From assembly GCF_900099605.1 (NCBI RefSeq), contig NZ_FNDK01000015.1, positions 16,721-80,720 on the forward strand: a stretch of 64,000 nucleotides of DNA, given 5' to 3'. Origin of the DNA: Alteribacillus persepolensis. Lineage in GTDB: Bacteria; Bacillota; Bacilli; Bacillales; Marinococcaceae. The number at the start of each line of letters is the position of its first letter. Position 1 is the first letter of the stretch. Shown here piece after piece: positions 63,206 through 64,000 of the stretch. The translations under genes were made by a program, and so were the position numbers. Under the pieces are notes generated by a model. The model made no database searches and had not been told where the DNA came from. It saw nothing but the letters and a program-made list of their open reading frames with translations.

Positions 63206-64000
63206 TTGACTACTGCAATTGAAAAGGAAACGCTCACAGTTAAAAAGGCAAATGGAATCGCGGAGGTACACATTCACGTCAACAAATCAAATTCGTATGA
63301 TTTGGAATATTACAAAGAGTTAAATGCAGCGATTGATGACATTCGTTTCGACAGTGACATTAAAGTAGCTATTTTGATGAGTGATATGCCGAAGTTCTTC
63401 TCTGCTGGGGCAGATGTAAGCTTCTTAAAGTCAGCAGATCCGCGTTTTAAAACACAATTCTGCTTATTCTGTAACGAGACGCTGGATAAGATTGCACGTT
63501 CACCGCAAATCTGGATTGCATGTCTGGAAGGACATACCGTAGGCGGCGGTTTGGAAATGGCGCTGGCATGTGACTTGCGCTTTATGGGAGATGAAGCGGG
63601 GCAAATTGGTCTTCCAGAAATCAGCTTAGGTGTATTGGCTGGTACAGGCGGCACACAGCGTCTGCTTCGTCAAGTAGGCCATTCCAAAGCGCTGGACTTA
63701 AACATTACAGGAGAGACCATGTCTCCGCAAGAAGCGCTGGATATTAACTTGGTAGACCGAGTATTCCCGCAGGCAGAAACACGTGAAAAGACGCTTGCAT
63801 ATGCAGAAAACATTGCAAGCAAAGCAACATATGCAGCATCCAACATTAAACTGTCCATCATGAATGGTAAAGAAATGCCGCTAAACGTTGCTGTTCGCTA
63901 CGAAGGGGAGCTGCAAAACCTATTGTTCCGCTCCGATGATGCGCAAGAAGGTCTCAGTGCTTTCTTAGACAAGCGTGAAGCAAACTGGAGTGGAAAATAA
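63206..64000 (+). CDS. Enoyl-CoA hydratase/isomerase family protein
   Basis: A 264-residue crotonase. FFSAGADVSFLKSADPRF and EGHTVGGGLEMALACDLRF form the oxyanion hole, and LPEISLGVLAGTGGTQRLL carries the catalytic glutamate. It starts with TTG behind TAGGAGG and ends exactly at the window edge. N-terminal text is unlike the Paa crotonases. Its neighbours (ferredoxin pair, LIV transporter) suggest a second aromatic or acyl-CoA pathway continuing to the right. Confidence 0.9.
   Translation: MTTAIEKETLTVKKANGIAEVHIHVNKSNSYDLEYYKELNAAIDDIRFDSDIKVAILMSDMPKFFSAGADVSFLKSADPRFKTQFCLFCNETLDKIARSPQIWIACLEGHTVGGGLEMALACDLRFMGDEAGQIGLPEISLGVLAGTGGTQRLLRQVGHSKALDLNITGETMSPQEALDINLVDRVFPQAETREKTLAYAENIASKATYAASNIKLSIMNGKEMPLNVAVRYEGELQNLLFRSDDAQEGLSAFLDKREANWSGK

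Overview
The window comes from a low-to-moderate G+C, endospore-forming member of the Bacillaceae, probably one of the halophilic or alkaliphilic lineages. The evidence is the spore genes (cwlJ, a gerA/gerB/gerC-type operon, a CotX-like coat gene, tlp), the mtlR-mtlF-mtlD order, the QoxABCD quinol oxidase, AGGAGG-type ribosome binding sites, and frequent hairpin-plus-T terminators. The genus is inference only.

Region by region. 1-2.9 kb: the end of a mannitol PTS operon (mtlR cut by the left edge, mtlF, mtlD). 3.2-4.4 kb: a malic enzyme. 4.6 kb: tRNA-Arg(CCT), then an unrecognised broken frame, cwlJ and a repeat-rich gap. 6.3-27 kb: an aromatic-acid catabolic island. It holds a PaaI-like thioesterase and crotonase, a secreted penicillin G acylase-family enzyme, a second thioesterase, a permease, a ferredoxin/ferredoxin reductase pair, a nitronate monooxygenase, paaY, paaX, paaK, and a ten-gene operon paaA-paaB-paaC-paaD-EthD-paaF-paaG-aldehyde dehydrogenase-paaH-thiolase. 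27.2-30.2 kb: a macro-domain protein, a HAD hydrolase and D-serine dehydratase. 30.2-31 kb: a paired CrcB fluoride channel. 31-45 kb: stress, spore and housekeeping genes (Mn catalase, germinant receptor, coat proteins, TauE permease, SLH amidase, AGCS symporter, tlp, a DNA glycosylase, aconitase). 45.6-56.2 kb: HtpX, a DUF2935 protein, RarD, QoxABCD, a chemoreceptor and an SDR. 56.6-64 kb: a five-gene LIV-type ABC transporter, a second ferredoxin/reductase pair in the reverse gene order, and another crotonase that ends at the right edge.

How the genes fit together. PaaK makes phenylacetyl-CoA. PaaABC with PaaD epoxidises the ring. PaaG isomerises the epoxide, and the aldehyde dehydrogenase, PaaF, PaaH and the thiolase carry out the later steps to acetyl-CoA and succinyl-CoA. 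PaaX and motifs containing AACGTT near the promoters suggest local control. The acylase could release phenylacetate from amides outside the cell, and a good CcpA site at its promoter suggests glucose repression.

The notable points are two missing parts. No paaE reductase is present, although two stand-alone ferredoxin/reductase pairs are. No bifunctional PaaZ is present either: the dehydrogenase lacks the hydratase domain. The LIV transporter next to the second ferredoxin/reductase pair hints at a second aromatic pathway continuing beyond the right edge. No CRISPR array, insertion sequence, prophage or rRNA gene was seen.
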